A stretch of DNA of 64,000 bases from Cyclobacterium lianum (GCF_900143075.1 NZ_FRCY01000002.1:62001-126000); one strand, 5' to 3'. Shown: positions 41,653 through 52,803, numbered from the stretch's first letter. Program-made: numbers and translations. The notes: generated by a model from the letters alone, not told the origin.

Positions 41653-43179
41653 ATGGCTGAAAAGAAAATACAATCTGCATTGATATCGGTCTATTACAAG
41701 GATAATCTTGAACCCATCATTAAGCTCTTAAAAGACCAGGGAGTGACCATTTACTCAACAGGTGGCACACAAAAATTTATAGAGGAGCAGGGAGCGGAAG
41801 TTATTCCCGTGGAAGAACTTACCGGATACCCTTCTATATTTGGAGGAAGGGTAAAAACCCTCCACCCTAAAGTCTTTGGTGGCATCCTGCACCGCAGGTC
41901 GAATGATGAAGACGTATCGCAAGCCGAATCATATGATATTCCAGCGATAGACCTGGTGATTGTGGACCTCTACCCTTTTGAAGAGACGGTCGCTTCAGGA
42001 GCGCCGGAAGCAGATATTATCGAGAAAATTGATATTGGGGGTATTGCGCTGATCAGGGCGGCAGCCAAAAATTTTGAAGATGTCACCATCATAGCTTCCA
42101 GAGCAGCCTATGGTACCCTAGAAGAGAAGCTGCAGGCTCAAAACGGAACACTCACGAGCAAAGACCGCCGGTATTTTGCCGCTCAGGCATTTCATGTATC
42201 TTCTCATTACGATGCGCAAATTTTCAATTATTTCAACAAGGAAGAGAAAATACCCGCATTAAAGATCAGCGAGGGGCAGACTAAAGCCCTGAGGTATGGG
42301 GAAAACCCCCATCAAAATGCGCATTTTTATGGAGACCTGACTGCGCTTTTTGACCAATTGAATGGAAAGGAATTGTCTTACAATAATCTGGTGGACGTTG
42401 ATGCTGCGGTATCTCTGATCGCTGAATTTACGGATGAGGTAGCCTTTGCCATCTTGAAACATACCAATGCCTGTGGAGCGGCTACCGGAAAAACCGTAAA
42501 AGAAGCCTACGAAAAAGCTTTTGCGGCCGACACCGTTTCTGCATTTGGAGGTGTGCTGATCACAAATACCAAAGTGGATCTTCAGGCGGCCGAAGCCATG
42601 CAAGGACTCTTTTTTGAAGTACTTATCGCCCCGGATTTTGAGGCCGATGCCCTACAGCTTTTGAAGGGAAAAAAGAACCGAATTCTTTTGCGTCAGAAAA
42701 TGAACCTGACCGGTACTGTACAGGTCAAAACCTTATTGAACGGCTACGTGGCTCAGGACAAAGACCTGCATACAGAAGACAAGTCGGCATTTAAACTGGC
42801 TACCAAAAAAGCACCTACCGCGGAGGAGGAAGAAGCCCTGTTGTTTGCATTGAAAATATGCAAGCATACCAAATCCAATACAATAGTGCTGAGCAACAAA
42901 GACCAGCTATTCTCAAGCGGCGTGGGGCAGACCAGCCGTGTGGACGCATTGAAGCAGGCCATAGAAAAGGCCAAAAACTTTGGCTTTGACCTGAAAGGAG
43001 CCGTGATGGCCTCCGATGCATTTTTCCCCTTTCCCGATTGCGTGGAAATCGCAGGTCAGGAAGGTATCAGTGCGGTAGTACAGCCGGGAGGTTCGATCAA
43101 GGATAAGGACAGTATCGACTATTGTGATGCCCACGGCATGGCCATGGTCATGACCGGAATCAGGCATTTTAAACACTGA
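41653..43179 (+). CDS. purH: Bifunctional AICAR formyltransferase / IMP cyclohydrolase
   Basis: A 508-residue PurH. The N-terminal MGS-like IMP cyclohydrolase domain (1-~150) has STGGTQKFIEE, GGRVKTLHPKVFGGIL and DLVIVDLYPF. The C-terminal AICAR transformylase domain has RYGENPHQNA, the catalytic KHTNACGAA and SDAFFPFPD, ending in VMTGIRHFKH. It catalyses the last two steps of IMP synthesis. Confidence 0.97.
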   Translation: MAEKKIQSALISVYYKDNLEPIIKLLKDQGVTIYSTGGTQKFIEEQGAEVIPVEELTGYPSIFGGRVKTLHPKVFGGILHRRSNDEDVSQAESYDIPAIDLVIVDLYPFEETVASGAPEADIIEKIDIGGIALIRAAAKNFEDVTIIASRAAYGTLEEKLQAQNGTLTSKDRRYFAAQAFHVSSHYDAQIFNYFNKEEKIPALKISEGQTKALRYGENPHQNAHFYGDLTALFDQLNGKELSYNNLVDVDAAVSLIAEFTDEVAFAILKHTNACGAATGKTVKEAYEKAFAADTVSAFGGVLITNTKVDLQAAEAMQGLFFEVLIAPDFEADALQLLKGKKNRILLRQKMNLTGTVQVKTLLNGYVAQDKDLHTEDKSAFKLATKKAPTAEEEEALLFALKICKHTKSNTIVLSNKDQLFSSGVGQTSRVDALKQAIEKAKNFGFDLKGAVMASDAFFPFPDCVEIAGQEGISAVVQPGGSIKDKDSIDYCDAHGMAMVMTGIRHFKH

Positions 43180-43292
43180 TCTCCAGTATCCCGGGGCTCT
43201 GTATCGCCTCCGAAGCAGGGCGGTCTTTAAGTCATATTATAGATGTTTCCGAAAAAGAGAAAGGCATAGAAATTGAGGACGACAGACATTTA

Positions 43293-43324
43293 TTGAATAA
43301 AACGAAAATAAGATAATATTTTTG
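43293..43324 (+). promoter_or_regulatory. Promoter of the mreB-led rod-shape operon (TTG-N21-TATTTTTG)
   Basis: TTG at 43293-43295 and a TAnnTTTG element at 43317-43324 are 21 bases apart. Transcription would start near 43331, ~72 bases before mreB. Confidence 0.6.
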
Positions 43325-43402
43325 CAGACACCCGTTCTATTTACGGGCCGGATTATGCTAACTTTAAAAAAACAATAATCATTTAATTTAGAAAAGACCG
43401 AG

Positions 43403-44431
43403 ATGGGATTATTTGACTTTTTTTCCAGTGACATTGCCATTGATTTAGGCACGGCCAATACGCTGATCATACATAAAGAAAAAATAGTAGTGGATGAACC
43501 GTCCATTATTGCCATAGATAAAACAAACAATAAAGTGCTGGCGGTAGGCCGGGAGGCAATGAACATGCATGAAAAAACGCATGAGAACATCAAGACCATC
43601 CGGCCCTTGAAGGATGGTGTCATTGCTGATTTTTATGCTGCCGAGCAGATGATCCGGGGAATGATCAAAATGATACCCGGACACAACAAGGGGATGTTTC
43701 CTCAGTCCCACCGGATGGTGATCTGTATTCCTTCCGGCATCACCGAGGTGGAAAAAAGAGCGGTAAGGGATTCTGCAGAACACGCCGGTGGAAAAGAGGT
43801 GTATATGATCTACGAACCCATAGCGGCAGCAATTGGTATCGGAATAGACATAGAAAAACCCATGGGGTCCATGATTGTGGATATCGGCGGTGGCACTACC
43901 GAAATCGCACTGATTGCATTGTCAGGCATAGTGGCTGATCAGTCCATACGGGTGGCCGGGGATACCTTTACCAAGGACATTCTGGATTACATGCGGAGGC
44001 AGCACAACCTCCTTATCGGAGAAAGGTCTGCAGAGAAGGTTAAGATTGCCATCGGTTCTGCCCTCACCGAGCTGGATGATGCGCCGGAAGACTATGAAAT
44101 TCGCGGAAGGGATCTGATGACCGGTATTCCGAAAGTGATCAAAGTTTCGTACTCGGAGATCGCATTTGCACTGGACAAGTCGGTATCGAAGATCGAGGAG
44201 GCAGTTTTAAAAGCACTCGAAATTGCCCCACCCGAACTTTCCGCAGACATCTACGACAACGGCATACACCTTACGGGCGGAGGGGCCCTGCTAAAAGGTT
44301 TGGACCGGAGATTGCACCAGAAAACCAAGCTCCCCATACACATAGCCGAGGATCCGCTCAGGGCTGTAGTGAGAGGTACCGGAAATGCTTTAAAGAACAT
44401 CAATCATTTTAGAACAGTACTCATGACATAA
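43403..44431 (+). CDS. mreB: Rod shape-determining protein MreB
   Basis: A 342-residue bacterial actin. SSDIAIDLGTANTLI is the phosphate 1 motif, SMIVDIGGGTTEIALIA the phosphate 2 motif, and LTGGGALLKGLD the adenosine motif. It forms membrane-associated filaments that guide the elongasome. First gene of mreB-mreC-mreD-mrdA-rodA. Confidence 0.97.
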   Translation: MGLFDFFSSDIAIDLGTANTLIIHKEKIVVDEPSIIAIDKTNNKVLAVGREAMNMHEKTHENIKTIRPLKDGVIADFYAAEQMIRGMIKMIPGHNKGMFPQSHRMVICIPSGITEVEKRAVRDSAEHAGGKEVYMIYEPIAAAIGIGIDIEKPMGSMIVDIGGGTTEIALIALSGIVADQSIRVAGDTFTKDILDYMRRQHNLLIGERSAEKVKIAIGSALTELDDAPEDYEIRGRDLMTGIPKVIKVSYSEIAFALDKSVSKIEEAVLKALEIAPPELSADIYDNGIHLTGGGALLKGLDRRLHQKTKLPIHIAEDPLRAVVRGTGNALKNINHFRTVLMT

Positions 44432-44438
44432 ATGCAGG

Positions 44439-45266
44439 ATGCAGCAAATATTTTTATTTTTATACAGACTGAGGGCATTTCTTCTTTTTATTGCCCTGGA
44501 GTTGTTGGCAGTGGGGATAATATTCACGCACAATTCACCGCAAGGAGCCGTTTTCTTTAACAGCAGCAACAAGCTGGTGGGAAACATGCTGTACGTCAAA
44601 AATAATTTTTTATCCTATTTTTCCCTTTACTCGACCAACCAGGCCTTGGCGGAGAAGAATGCTGAATTGCTGAATCAACTGGATCAGCTAAGCCCTGTAT
44701 TGGACAGTGCCACTTTATCCGTAGACAGTGTATTGGCCAATAATTTTGAGTTTTGGTCTGCCCGGGTCATCAACAATTCCATTCACCTCAACCAAAATTA
44801 CATCACCCTGAATAAGGGACGCAGAGACGGTATTGTGCCGGGGATGGGTGTTTTTAACGAGCAGGGAGTTGTGGGAAGGGTAAAAGGTACCAGCAACAAT
44901 TACGCTACAGTCATCTCCCTGTTAAACACAGACTTGTTGATTTCTTCAAAAATCAGGGAGACGGAAGTATTTGGATCTTTAAAATGGGACGGACTCCATT
45001 CAAATGAAGCAAAATTGCTGTACGTGCCCCGACACGTGAAGATTGATCCCGGGCAGGAAATTGTCACCTCCGGCTACAATGCCGTTTTCCCGGAAGGCAT
45101 CCCAATAGGGAGGGTCAAATCCGCAAATCCCGGAACGGAAACCAATTACCTGGACATCAGCGTAACTCTCAGCGTAAACTTTAGCAATTTAAAGTTCATT
45201 TATCTGGTGAAAAATGATTCCAGGGAGGAATTGGATAGTTTAGAAATGGAAACAGTAGGGCCATGA
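44439..45266 (+). CDS. mreC: Rod shape-determining protein MreC
   Basis: A 275-residue protein with one N-terminal membrane helix (about 8-28), a coiled-coil (about 60-90) and the beta-barrel MreC core (NYITLNKGRRDGIVPGMGVFNEQGVVG, TSGYNAVFPEGIPIGRV). It links MreB to the periplasmic penicillin-binding protein 2. It begins seven bases after mreB and overlaps mreD by 4 bases. Confidence 0.93.
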   Translation: MQQIFLFLYRLRAFLLFIALELLAVGIIFTHNSPQGAVFFNSSNKLVGNMLYVKNNFLSYFSLYSTNQALAEKNAELLNQLDQLSPVLDSATLSVDSVLANNFEFWSARVINNSIHLNQNYITLNKGRRDGIVPGMGVFNEQGVVGRVKGTSNNYATVISLLNTDLLISSKIRETEVFGSLKWDGLHSNEAKLLYVPRHVKIDPGQEIVTSGYNAVFPEGIPIGRVKSANPGTETNYLDISVTLSVNFSNLKFIYLVKNDSREELDSLEMETVGP

Positions 45267-45784
45267 CTACGGGCAAGATTTTAAAATACAGTTTAGGGTT
45301 TGTGATTTACTTCCTTATACAGGTGTTTATCCTGAAGGACCTGGTCCTTTTCGGATATGCGTTTAGTTTTTTGTACGTCTTTTTTATCCTTGGCCTGCCT
45401 CACGAGATGCCTGCCATTCCAATCATGCTCATCGGTTTTTTCATGGGCATACTCATTGACCTTTTTTATGACAGTCTTGGAATGCATGCAGCCAGCGCTG
45501 TTTTACTGGGTTTTTTACGAAACCCCTGGATTCAGGTGAATACACCGACCGGCGGATATGATGACAATGTACCACCGACCTTACTGAATATGGGCATGGG
45601 ATGGTATCTGTTTTACAGCATCCCGCTAATTTTGATTCACCATCTTTTGTTTTTTTATATTGATATTTTAGGAACGGAGTTATACCTTCCTTTCGTTATC
45701 AGGGTAGCTGGTAGTTTGGCATTTACATTTATTTTAGGAATTATCGTGCAGGCTGTATTTTATAAAAAAGAAAGGGTAATATAA
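45263..45784 (+). CDS. mreD: Rod shape-determining protein MreD
   Basis: A 173-residue membrane protein with five or six helices and the Bacteroidota MreD pattern (GFFMGILIDLFYDSLGMHAASAVLLGFLR). It works with MreC in the elongasome. Overlap with mreC (ATGA) and abutment to mrdA indicate translational coupling. Confidence 0.87.
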   Translation: MTTGKILKYSLGFVIYFLIQVFILKDLVLFGYAFSFLYVFFILGLPHEMPAIPIMLIGFFMGILIDLFYDSLGMHAASAVLLGFLRNPWIQVNTPTGGYDDNVPPTLLNMGMGWYLFYSIPLILIHHLLFFYIDILGTELYLPFVIRVAGSLAFTFILGIIVQAVFYKKERVI

Positions 45785-47587
45785 ATGTATACGGGTAGGT
45801 CTATGGTCGTCGCGGTCAGCATCGGGCTGATCGCTTTTGTACTCCTGGGAAAGCTATTCCTGATACAGGTGACAGACGACAGTTATTTGCGAAAGGCGGA
45901 AAGGAATGCAATTCAAAGAGTGGTAGACCATCCCTACCGGGGCCTGGTGTATGACCGGAATAACTCGCTGATGGTGTTTAATGATCCGGTATTCGATCTT
46001 ATGGTAATTCCCAGGGAATTTTCTCTCGAAGATACCAGCAGATTTTGCGATCTTTTTGACATAGAAAAAGAGAAGCTTATTGAGGCTTTCAATGCTGCTA
46101 AAAATTATTCCTGGGTCAAGCCTTCCCCATTGATCAAACAGATTTCAAAAGAGGAGTTTGGAAGGGTACAGGACTTCCTGATTGATTACCGGGGATTGTT
46201 TGTCATGACCCGCTCTGTGAGGGCCTATCCAAGGTCTGCTGCCTCCAGTACTTTGGGGTATATTGGCGAAATCAATGCTTCCCAACTAAACCGGGACAGC
46301 AGCCAATATTATGTACAAGGGGATTATGTAGGACTGAGCGGCATAGAGGATTATTATGAACCAGAACTCAGAGGCAGAAAAGGTGTAAAGTATAAACTGG
46401 TCAATGTACGTGGGATCGAAAAGGGCGCCTTCAAAAATGGTGACCTGGATACTTTATCCGTTCCCGGTGAAAACCTGCAGGCTACCATTGATCTGAATTT
46501 ACAGGTTTATGGAGAAAAGCTCATGCAAGGCAAACGGGGATCTGTAGTGGCCATAGAGCCAGAGACCGGAGAGATCCTGACCATGATTTCGGCTCCCGTA
46601 TACGACCCCAACATTCTTACCGGTGCCAAATTTGGCGAAAATTACCAAGCGCTGAACAAGGACCCCGACAAACCGCTTTTCAACCGGCCGATCATGGCCA
46701 TGTACCCCCCGGGGTCCATCTTTAAAATCGTACAGTCACTTATTGGCATGCAGGAAGGGATATTGACAGCCAAAACCACTTTCCCCTGTAACAGAGCCCT
46801 GGTCAATTGCCACAACCATCCCACACCTGTCAATCTCTTCGGCGCTATCCGAAACTCCTGTAATCCTTACTATCACCAGGCTTTCAGACAGGTAATCAAC
46901 CGGGAGGTTTCTTCCAACACATATAAAGACACCCAGATCGGCCTGGATCAATGGCGGGAATCGGTACTAAAATTTGGTCTGGGTAATAGATTGGGTATAG
47001 ACATGCATGGGGAAAAATCCGGATCCATTCCCTCCAGCGAATTGTACGACCGGATATATGGGGAGGGGCGATGGAAATATTCCACCATCTATTCCCTTTC
47101 GATCGGGCAGGGGGAAATGCTGGTCACTCCGCTCCAAATGGCCAATTTAGCGGCGATTTTTGCCAACAAAGGATATTATTACACGCCACACCTGATCAAG
47201 GCCATTGATGGAGACCCATCCAGAATTCCGGAAAAATTCAGAACCAAAAACGAAACCGGCATCGATGCGGCCCATTTTGAACTGATACAGGATGCCATGG
47301 CTGCCGCGCTCTACGGTACGGCCGCCAGAGCCATTATGGAAGACATTGAAATTGCAGGCAAGACCGGCACCGCACAAAATCCTGCCGGAGAGGACCATTC
47401 GGTATTTATTGCTTTTGCACCTAAGGAAGATCCCAAAATCGCCATAGCAGTATATGTGGAAAATGCAGGCTGGGGAGGCCGGGCAGCAGCCAGCACCGCA
47501 AGCCTCCTGATAGAAAAATACCTTGCCGGAAGCATCAGCCGGCCGGAACTGGAAGAATATGTGTTAAAGGGGGAATTCATATACTAA
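45785..47587 (+). CDS. mrdA: Penicillin-binding protein 2 (elongation transpeptidase)
   Basis: A 600-residue class B PBP. A membrane anchor (about 7-28) is followed by the dimerisation domain (VVDHPYRGLVYDRNN) and the transpeptidase domain with Ser311 in YPPGSIFKI (SxxK), SCN near 359 (RNSCNPYYHQ) and KTGTAQNP near 520. It crosslinks lateral-wall peptidoglycan with RodA. It starts directly after mreD and is followed without a gap by rodA. Confidence 0.95.
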   Translation: MYTGRSMVVAVSIGLIAFVLLGKLFLIQVTDDSYLRKAERNAIQRVVDHPYRGLVYDRNNSLMVFNDPVFDLMVIPREFSLEDTSRFCDLFDIEKEKLIEAFNAAKNYSWVKPSPLIKQISKEEFGRVQDFLIDYRGLFVMTRSVRAYPRSAASSTLGYIGEINASQLNRDSSQYYVQGDYVGLSGIEDYYEPELRGRKGVKYKLVNVRGIEKGAFKNGDLDTLSVPGENLQATIDLNLQVYGEKLMQGKRGSVVAIEPETGEILTMISAPVYDPNILTGAKFGENYQALNKDPDKPLFNRPIMAMYPPGSIFKIVQSLIGMQEGILTAKTTFPCNRALVNCHNHPTPVNLFGAIRNSCNPYYHQAFRQVINREVSSNTYKDTQIGLDQWRESVLKFGLGNRLGIDMHGEKSGSIPSSELYDRIYGEGRWKYSTIYSLSIGQGEMLVTPLQMANLAAIFANKGYYYTPHLIKAIDGDPSRIPEKFRTKNETGIDAAHFELIQDAMAAALYGTAARAIMEDIEIAGKTGTAQNPAGEDHSVFIAFAPKEDPKIAIAVYVENAGWGGRAAASTASLLIEKYLAGSISRPELEEYVLKGEFIY

Positions 47588-48862
47588 TTGAGACAGAAAG
47601 ACACATATTTTCACAAAATCGATTGGGTGGCCATCGGACTATATTTTGCCCTGGTATTTATCGGATGGATCAATATTTATGCGGCAGTTTATGACGAACA
47701 AAATGCGACATCGATCTTTGATTTTTCAATCAATTCGGGAAAGCAACTGATATGGATCGGTACGGCCATTTTGCTCATCACCCTTATCATGGTTGCAGAT
47801 TACCGGCTTTTTCAAAATCTGAGCATGATCCTGTACATCCTCTTTGTGATCATACTGCTCCTCACTCCCTTTATAGGTAAGGAGATAAACGGGCAACGGG
47901 CCTGGTTTGAACTGGGAATATTCCGGCTACAACCCGCTGAGTTTACCAAATTTGCTACCGCACTGGCCCTGGCAAAACTAATGGAAAATCCGACTTTTGA
48001 CCTGTCAAAATTTACTCATCAGCTAAAAGCTCTGGGTATCATAGCGCTGCCGGTAGCACTGATCATGCTTCAGCCAGACACCGGTACGGCAATGGTGTAC
48101 AGTTCATTTTTTATCATGCTGTATCGGGAAGGGATGCCTCAAAAGTACTATGTTTTTGCATTGAGCCTGGTGGGACTCTCCATTTTTACGCTGCTCATTA
48201 CCAATAATTGGTACCTTTATGGAGGCATCGGAGTACTCATCTTGCTTCTGATCCTGATCAGTAAAAAAAGCTGGAAAAACATCGCCGGGATTTTACTGCT
48301 CGGAATATTGATGTTAGCATACGCCTATAGCCTTGATTTTGTAGTGGAAAAACTCCCGCCCCATCAACAAAACCGAATCATGGTATTGTTTGATCCCGAT
48401 GTAGACCCACTGGGAGTGGGTTGGAATGTGACCCAGTCCAAGATCGCCATCGGATCCGGTGGCCTATTTGGAAAAGGTTACCTGGAAGGCACACAAACCA
48501 AATTCGATTTTGTACCGGAGCAGCATACCGACTTTATTTTTTGCACCTTGGGAGAAGAGTTTGGCTGGGTCGGCAGTCTGATCATGATCTCACTATTTGT
48601 ATTGTTGCTCCTTCGCCTTGTTTTTTTAGCGGAAAGGCAAAAAACACGATTTTCGAGGATTTACGGATATTGTGTGATCGGTCTCTTGTTTTTCCATTTT
48701 TCCATCAATATTGCGATGACCGTTGGATTGTTTCCGGTCGTAGGTATTCCCCTACCGTTTTTTAGCTACGGTGGTTCTTCGCTCTGGTCGTTTACCATTC
48801 TTTTGTTTATCTTCATCAAGCTGGATGCTCACCGTATACAGATCCTGGGCCGGAGCTATTGA
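47588..48862 (+). CDS. rodA: Peptidoglycan glycosyltransferase RodA (SEDS family)
   Basis: A 424-residue SEDS protein with ~10 membrane helices. GKEINGQRAWFELGIFRLQPAEFTKFA has the conserved lipid II site, QPDTGTAMVYSSFF the family motif, and PLPFFSYGGSSLWSF the C-terminal signature. It polymerises glycan strands with PBP2. The start is a TTG adjoining the mrdA TAA; the next ATG lies beyond the first membrane helix, so TTG is almost certainly used. Confidence 0.93.
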   Translation: MRQKDTYFHKIDWVAIGLYFALVFIGWINIYAAVYDEQNATSIFDFSINSGKQLIWIGTAILLITLIMVADYRLFQNLSMILYILFVIILLLTPFIGKEINGQRAWFELGIFRLQPAEFTKFATALALAKLMENPTFDLSKFTHQLKALGIIALPVALIMLQPDTGTAMVYSSFFIMLYREGMPQKYYVFALSLVGLSIFTLLITNNWYLYGGIGVLILLLILISKKSWKNIAGILLLGILMLAYAYSLDFVVEKLPPHQQNRIMVLFDPDVDPLGVGWNVTQSKIAIGSGGLFGKGYLEGTQTKFDFVPEQHTDFIFCTLGEEFGWVGSLIMISLFVLLLLRLVFLAERQKTRFSRIYGYCVIGLLFFHFSINIAMTVGLFPVVGIPLPFFSYGGSSLWSFTILLFIFIKLDAHRIQILGRSY

Positions 48863-48944
48863 GCCCCGCCCGATATAGATCTTTTCCTCAAATCATACAC
48901 TCCGACTGTTTACCCATTTTAGAAACAGCAGCGACTTCCTGACT

Positions 48945-49691
48945 TTACACCATTCCCCCTACCCCCAAAAGCAGGTAAATTCCAGCAGCTATGGCCGCAC
49001 CAAGAATCGGACCCACGATAGGTACCCAACTGTAGGCCCAGTCCGAAGGACCTTTACCTTTGATAGGTAAAATCTGGTGCATAATTCTGGGACCAAGGTC
49101 CCTGGCTGGGTTAATGGCATAACCGGTGGTGCCACCAAGAGAAAGTCCGATCACCCAAACCAAAAAGGCTACCGGAAGGGCTCCCAGAGAGCCCAGACCT
49201 ATGGGTGTTCCTGCCTCGTCATGCAACATGGGACCTGTAGAATAGAGAATCACAATGATCAAAACGGAAGTACCTACTATCTCGGAAAAAAGATTAGATG
49301 ACAGGTTTCGGATGGCAGGAGCAGTTCCAAAAGGGGCAAATTTCAGATCCGGATCATCAGTGGCATCAAAGTGGTCTTTGTATACCAGCCAGGCAATGCC
49401 GGAACCAAACATGGCACCCAATACCTGTGCAACAATATACTTTGGTACCAGCGCCCAGGCGAAATCCCCTGCAACAGCCAAACCAACGGTTACAGCAGGA
49501 TTCAAATGGGCACCGCTGTACGGTCCGGCAACCACGACGCCTATAAATACGCCCAAAGCCCATGCGGTGGTGATGACGATCCATCCCGAGTCAAAACCCT
49601 TTGTTTTGTTAAGTACAACGTTAGCGACTACTCCGGAACCCATCGCCAGGAGCAGCGAGGTTCCGACAAATTCAGCAACAAATACATTCAT
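48945..49691 (-). CDS. glpF: Glycerol uptake facilitator (MIP/aquaglyceroporin)
   Basis: A 248-residue channel with six helices and two NPA boxes: SGAHLNPAVTVGL in the first half and GYAINPARDLGPR in the second. The Asp after the second NPA (NPARD) marks the glycerol-conducting subgroup. It passes glycerol across the inner membrane to GlpK, whose gene ends four bases upstream. Confidence 0.94.
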   Translation of the reverse strand: MNVFVAEFVGTSLLLAMGSGVVANVVLNKTKGFDSGWIVITTAWALGVFIGVVVAGPYSGAHLNPAVTVGLAVAGDFAWALVPKYIVAQVLGAMFGSGIAWLVYKDHFDATDDPDLKFAPFGTAPAIRNLSSNLFSEIVGTSVLIIVILYSTGPMLHDEAGTPIGLGSLGALPVAFLVWVIGLSLGGTTGYAINPARDLGPRIMHQILPIKGKGPSDWAYSWVPIVGPILGAAIAAGIYLLLGVGGMV

Positions 49692-49695
49692 ACAA

Positions 49696-51198
49696 TCAAT
49701 CTTTTAACCAATTTAAGGATCTGTCTACTGCCTTGTGCCAGTATTTGAGGTTTTCCTCCATTTGTTTCTTCTCCTTTGAGGGTTTGAAAGATTCATCGGC
49801 TTTCCACAAAGCCCTGATCTCGTTCAGATCTTTCCAGAATCCTACTGCCAGTCCGGCCAGGTAAGCGGCACCCAAAGCTGTGGTCTCGATAATGGCTGGT
49901 CGCTTAATTTCACACTGGTTCAAATCGGCCTGAAACTGCATCAAAAAATCATTTGCAGTAGCGCCCCCGTCAACTCTCATCTCCATGGTGTCTTCGCCCG
50001 CATCCTTCTCCATGGCCTTTAATACATCATAGACCTGATAGGCAATGGCCTCCAATCCTGCCCGGATCAAATGGGCTCTGCCGGTACCCCTGGTGATGCC
50101 AAAAAATGAACCCCTTGCGTCCTGATCCCAGTAGGGAGCCCCCAGCCCGGTGAGGGCAGGCACAAAATAAACCCCACCATTGTCTTCAAGACCGGAGGCC
50201 ATTTTCTCACTTTCTTTGGCATCGTTTATTATCGAAATGCCATCCCTTAACCACTGAATGGCTGCTCCGCCGATAAACACGCTACCCTCCAGCGCATAAT
50301 TGACCTCGTTACCAATTTGCCAGGCAACGGTGGTAAGCAATTGATTGTTTGATTTCACCGGCTTGCCTCCAGTATTCATCACCAGGAAACATCCCGTCCC
50401 ATACGTTGTTTTGGCCATGCCCGGGTCGGTGCACAACTGGCCAAAGAGCGCTGCCTGCTGGTCACCTGCAATCCCGGCTATCGGAATTTTGGCTGACAAT
50501 AAATCGCCTGAGGTCGTACCATATTCTTCACTGCTGGATTTCACAGTAGGTAATAATTCCTTGGGGATATCCAAAAGCTCCAGCAAATCCTGATCCCACT
50601 GCTTTTCATGAATATTATAAAGCATGGTCCTGCTGGCGTTTGTGATGTCCGTAATGTGTACCTTGCCTGCAGTCATTTTCCAAACCAGCCAACTATCTAC
50701 GGTACCGAAACATAACTCGCCCTTCTCTGCCCTCTCCCTGGCTCCTTCGACATTCTCCAGTATCCACCTGATTTTCGTACCTGAAAAGTATGCATCGATG
50801 ATGAGTCCTGTTTTGTCACCCACCATATCGGCGTGTCCCTTTTCTTTCAGGCTGTTGCAATATGCGGCTGTGCGCCGGTCTTGCCAGACGATGGCATTGT
50901 AAACGGGCTCTCCGGTACTTCTGTCCCAGACAATCGTCGTTTCCCGTTGATTGGTTATCCCTATTCCGGCTATCTGGTGGGCACTGATATTGGCTCGGGT
51001 GATCGCCTCTGTAGCCACCGATGCCTGAGAGGTCCAAATCTCAACAGGATCATGTTCTACCCAGCCCGATTGGGGAAAAATCTGTTCAAAATCCTTCTGG
51101 GCTGAAGAGACGATTTCTCCTTTTTTATTAAAAATGATCGCTCTGGAACTGGTGGTTCCCTGATCCAAGGACATTAGAAATTGCTTATTTTGTTGCAT
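49696..51198 (-). CDS. glpK: Glycerol kinase
   Basis: A 500-residue FGGY kinase. [14 protein letters not shown] is the N-terminal phosphate motif, [13 protein letters not shown] holds the glycerol-binding Arg-Glu, and [19 protein letters not shown] is the C-terminal FGGY signature with the catalytic Asp nearby. It makes glycerol 3-phosphate. It lies between glpD and glpF on the minus strand with 4-base gaps. Confidence 0.97.
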   Translation of the reverse strand: MQQNKQFLMSLDQGTTSSRAIIFNKKGEIVSSAQKDFEQIFPQSGWVEHDPVEIWTSQASVATEAITRANISAHQIAGIGITNQRETTIVWDRSTGEPVYNAIVWQDRRTAAYCNSLKEKGHADMVGDKTGLIIDAYFSGTKIRWILENVEGARERAEKGELCFGTVDSWLVWKMTAGKVHITDITNASRTMLYNIHEKQWDQDLLELLDIPKELLPTVKSSSEEYGTTSGDLLSAKIPIAGIAGDQQAALFGQLCTDPGMAKTTYGTGCFLVMNTGGKPVKSNNQLLTTVAWQIGNEVNYALEGSVFIGGAAIQWLRDGISIINDAKESEKMASGLEDNGGVYFVPALTGLGAPYWDQDARGSFFGITRGTGRAHLIRAGLEAIAYQVYDVLKAMEKDAGEDTMEMRVDGGATANDFLMQFQADLNQCEIKRPAIIETTALGAAYLAGLAVGFWKDLNEIRALWKADESFKPSKEKKQMEENLKYWHKAVDRSLNWLKD

Positions 51199-51202
51199 GG
51201 GT

Positions 51203-52768
51203 TTATTGATGAATTAAATATTTCTTAGCTAATTTATAAAAATCTTCCAGTTCCTTCCTTATCCAGTCCTCATCTTTTGAAAGTTCCTCAGCCATGAGCG
51301 CAGCTACTTTTGGTGCCATGTGCATGGCGGCTTTGGCATCCAGAAGCAGCACACGAGATCTCCTGGATAAAAAATCCTCGATTTTCTGAGCCATCTCTTC
51401 TCTCACCGCCCAGACTACTTCTGCGCCGGTATAGGGATAAGGTTCCAGCAGAGGATGGGCCCAATCAGGATTTTGCTGTTGAAGTGCCCTGATCCTGGCA
51501 GCATCGGATCCATACCACCTCAGATGGCCGTTCTCCTGAGAAATCGTGTAGCCATGTAGTTTCTTTTCTGCCGATTTACTAGGGATTTTCGGGATGCCAT
51601 GAATTTTAAAATGTGCATCCACCGTGTCTTCTCCCATTTTTCTAAAAGTGGTCCACTTACCCCCGGTGATCGTTATCAATTTGCTGTCGGAGATGATCAC
51701 TTTGTGGCTCCTGGAAATTTCCTTCGTTTTGGTACTCCCCTCCTTTGGTGCTGCCAGTGGTCTCAATCCCGCAAAAACCGACAGTACATCCGCTCTGGTT
51801 GGGGCAGACGCCAAATAGTTGCCAGCAGTTTCGAGAATAAAATCGATTTCAGAAGACAGCGGCTGGGGCTCCATTTTAGGCTTCTTCCGGATAGTATCTG
51901 TAGTGCCCAAAACCAATTTTCCCTGCCAGGGAACAGCAAAAAGGACCCGGCCATCTGAAGTGCTGGGAATCATCAGCGCATCCTTTCCCCCTAAAAAACG
52001 CTGATCAACTACCAGGTGTACTCCCTGACTGGGCTGAATCATCTTTCCAGCATCTGGATTATCCAGTTGCAATATCTTATCTGCAAAGACACCTGTCGCG
52101 TTGACCACCGTTTTGGCACTGATCTTAATATTTTTCTTACCCGGCAAATCTCTGAATTCCAATCCGTTTATCAAACCGCTTTCATCTTTACAAAGTTGAT
52201 TTACCTTGGCATAATTCAGCAGACAGCCTCCCATTTCGTCACAGGTTTTGGCAATTATTACCGCTAACCTCGCGTCATCAAACTGCCCATCATGATACAC
52301 AACCCCTCCTTTGAGTCCCTCTCTGCGTATCTGAGGCATTTTCTTTACGGTTTCTTCCCTGGAGATAAACCTGGATTTGCCCAGTCTCAGACTACCGGCC
52401 ATCCAATCGTATATTTTCAATCCTACAGTGTATTTCAGTCGATCAAAAAATGTATACAAGGGAATGATAAATGGCTGATTTACCGTTAGGTGAGGGGCAT
52501 TTTTCAATAACCTTCCTCTCTCCTTCAAGGCCTCCAGCACCAGTCCTACCTCCCCCTGGGCCAGGTACCGAACCCCGCCGTGGACGAGCTTGGTACTTCG
52601 ACTGGAAGTACCTTTGGCAAAGTCAGCTTTTTCCAGCAACAACACCTTCAGCCCTCTCGAAAGTGCATCAAGTGCTACTCCAAGACCAGAAGCACCTCCC
52701 CCTATTACCGCCAGATCCCAAACCGTAGTATCCTGAGTCGCCCTTGCTAAATTATCTTTTCTTTTCAT
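51203..52768 (-). CDS. glpD: Aerobic glycerol-3-phosphate dehydrogenase (FAD)
   Basis: A 521-residue flavoprotein. [22 protein letters not shown] is the FAD Rossmann motif, [24 protein letters not shown] the GlpD signature, and [16 protein letters not shown] the second FAD site. It oxidises glycerol 3-phosphate to DHAP and passes electrons to quinone. First gene of the glpD-glpK-glpF operon, divergent from the DeoR-type regulator. Confidence 0.95.
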   Translation of the reverse strand: MKRKDNLARATQDTTVWDLAVIGGGASGLGVALDALSRGLKVLLLEKADFAKGTSSRSTKLVHGGVRYLAQGEVGLVLEALKERGRLLKNAPHLTVNQPFIIPLYTFFDRLKYTVGLKIYDWMAGSLRLGKSRFISREETVKKMPQIRREGLKGGVVYHDGQFDDARLAVIIAKTCDEMGGCLLNYAKVNQLCKDESGLINGLEFRDLPGKKNIKISAKTVVNATGVFADKILQLDNPDAGKMIQPSQGVHLVVDQRFLGGKDALMIPSTSDGRVLFAVPWQGKLVLGTTDTIRKKPKMEPQPLSSEIDFILETAGNYLASAPTRADVLSVFAGLRPLAAPKEGSTKTKEISRSHKVIISDSKLITITGGKWTTFRKMGEDTVDAHFKIHGIPKIPSKSAEKKLHGYTISQENGHLRWYGSDAARIRALQQQNPDWAHPLLEPYPYTGAEVVWAVREEMAQKIEDFLSRRSRVLLLDAKAAMHMAPKVAALMAEELSKDEDWIRKELEDFYKLAKKYLIHQ

Positions 52769-52803
52769 TTAAGTGTTTTTACCCCACTAAAGTAATATAA
52801 AAA

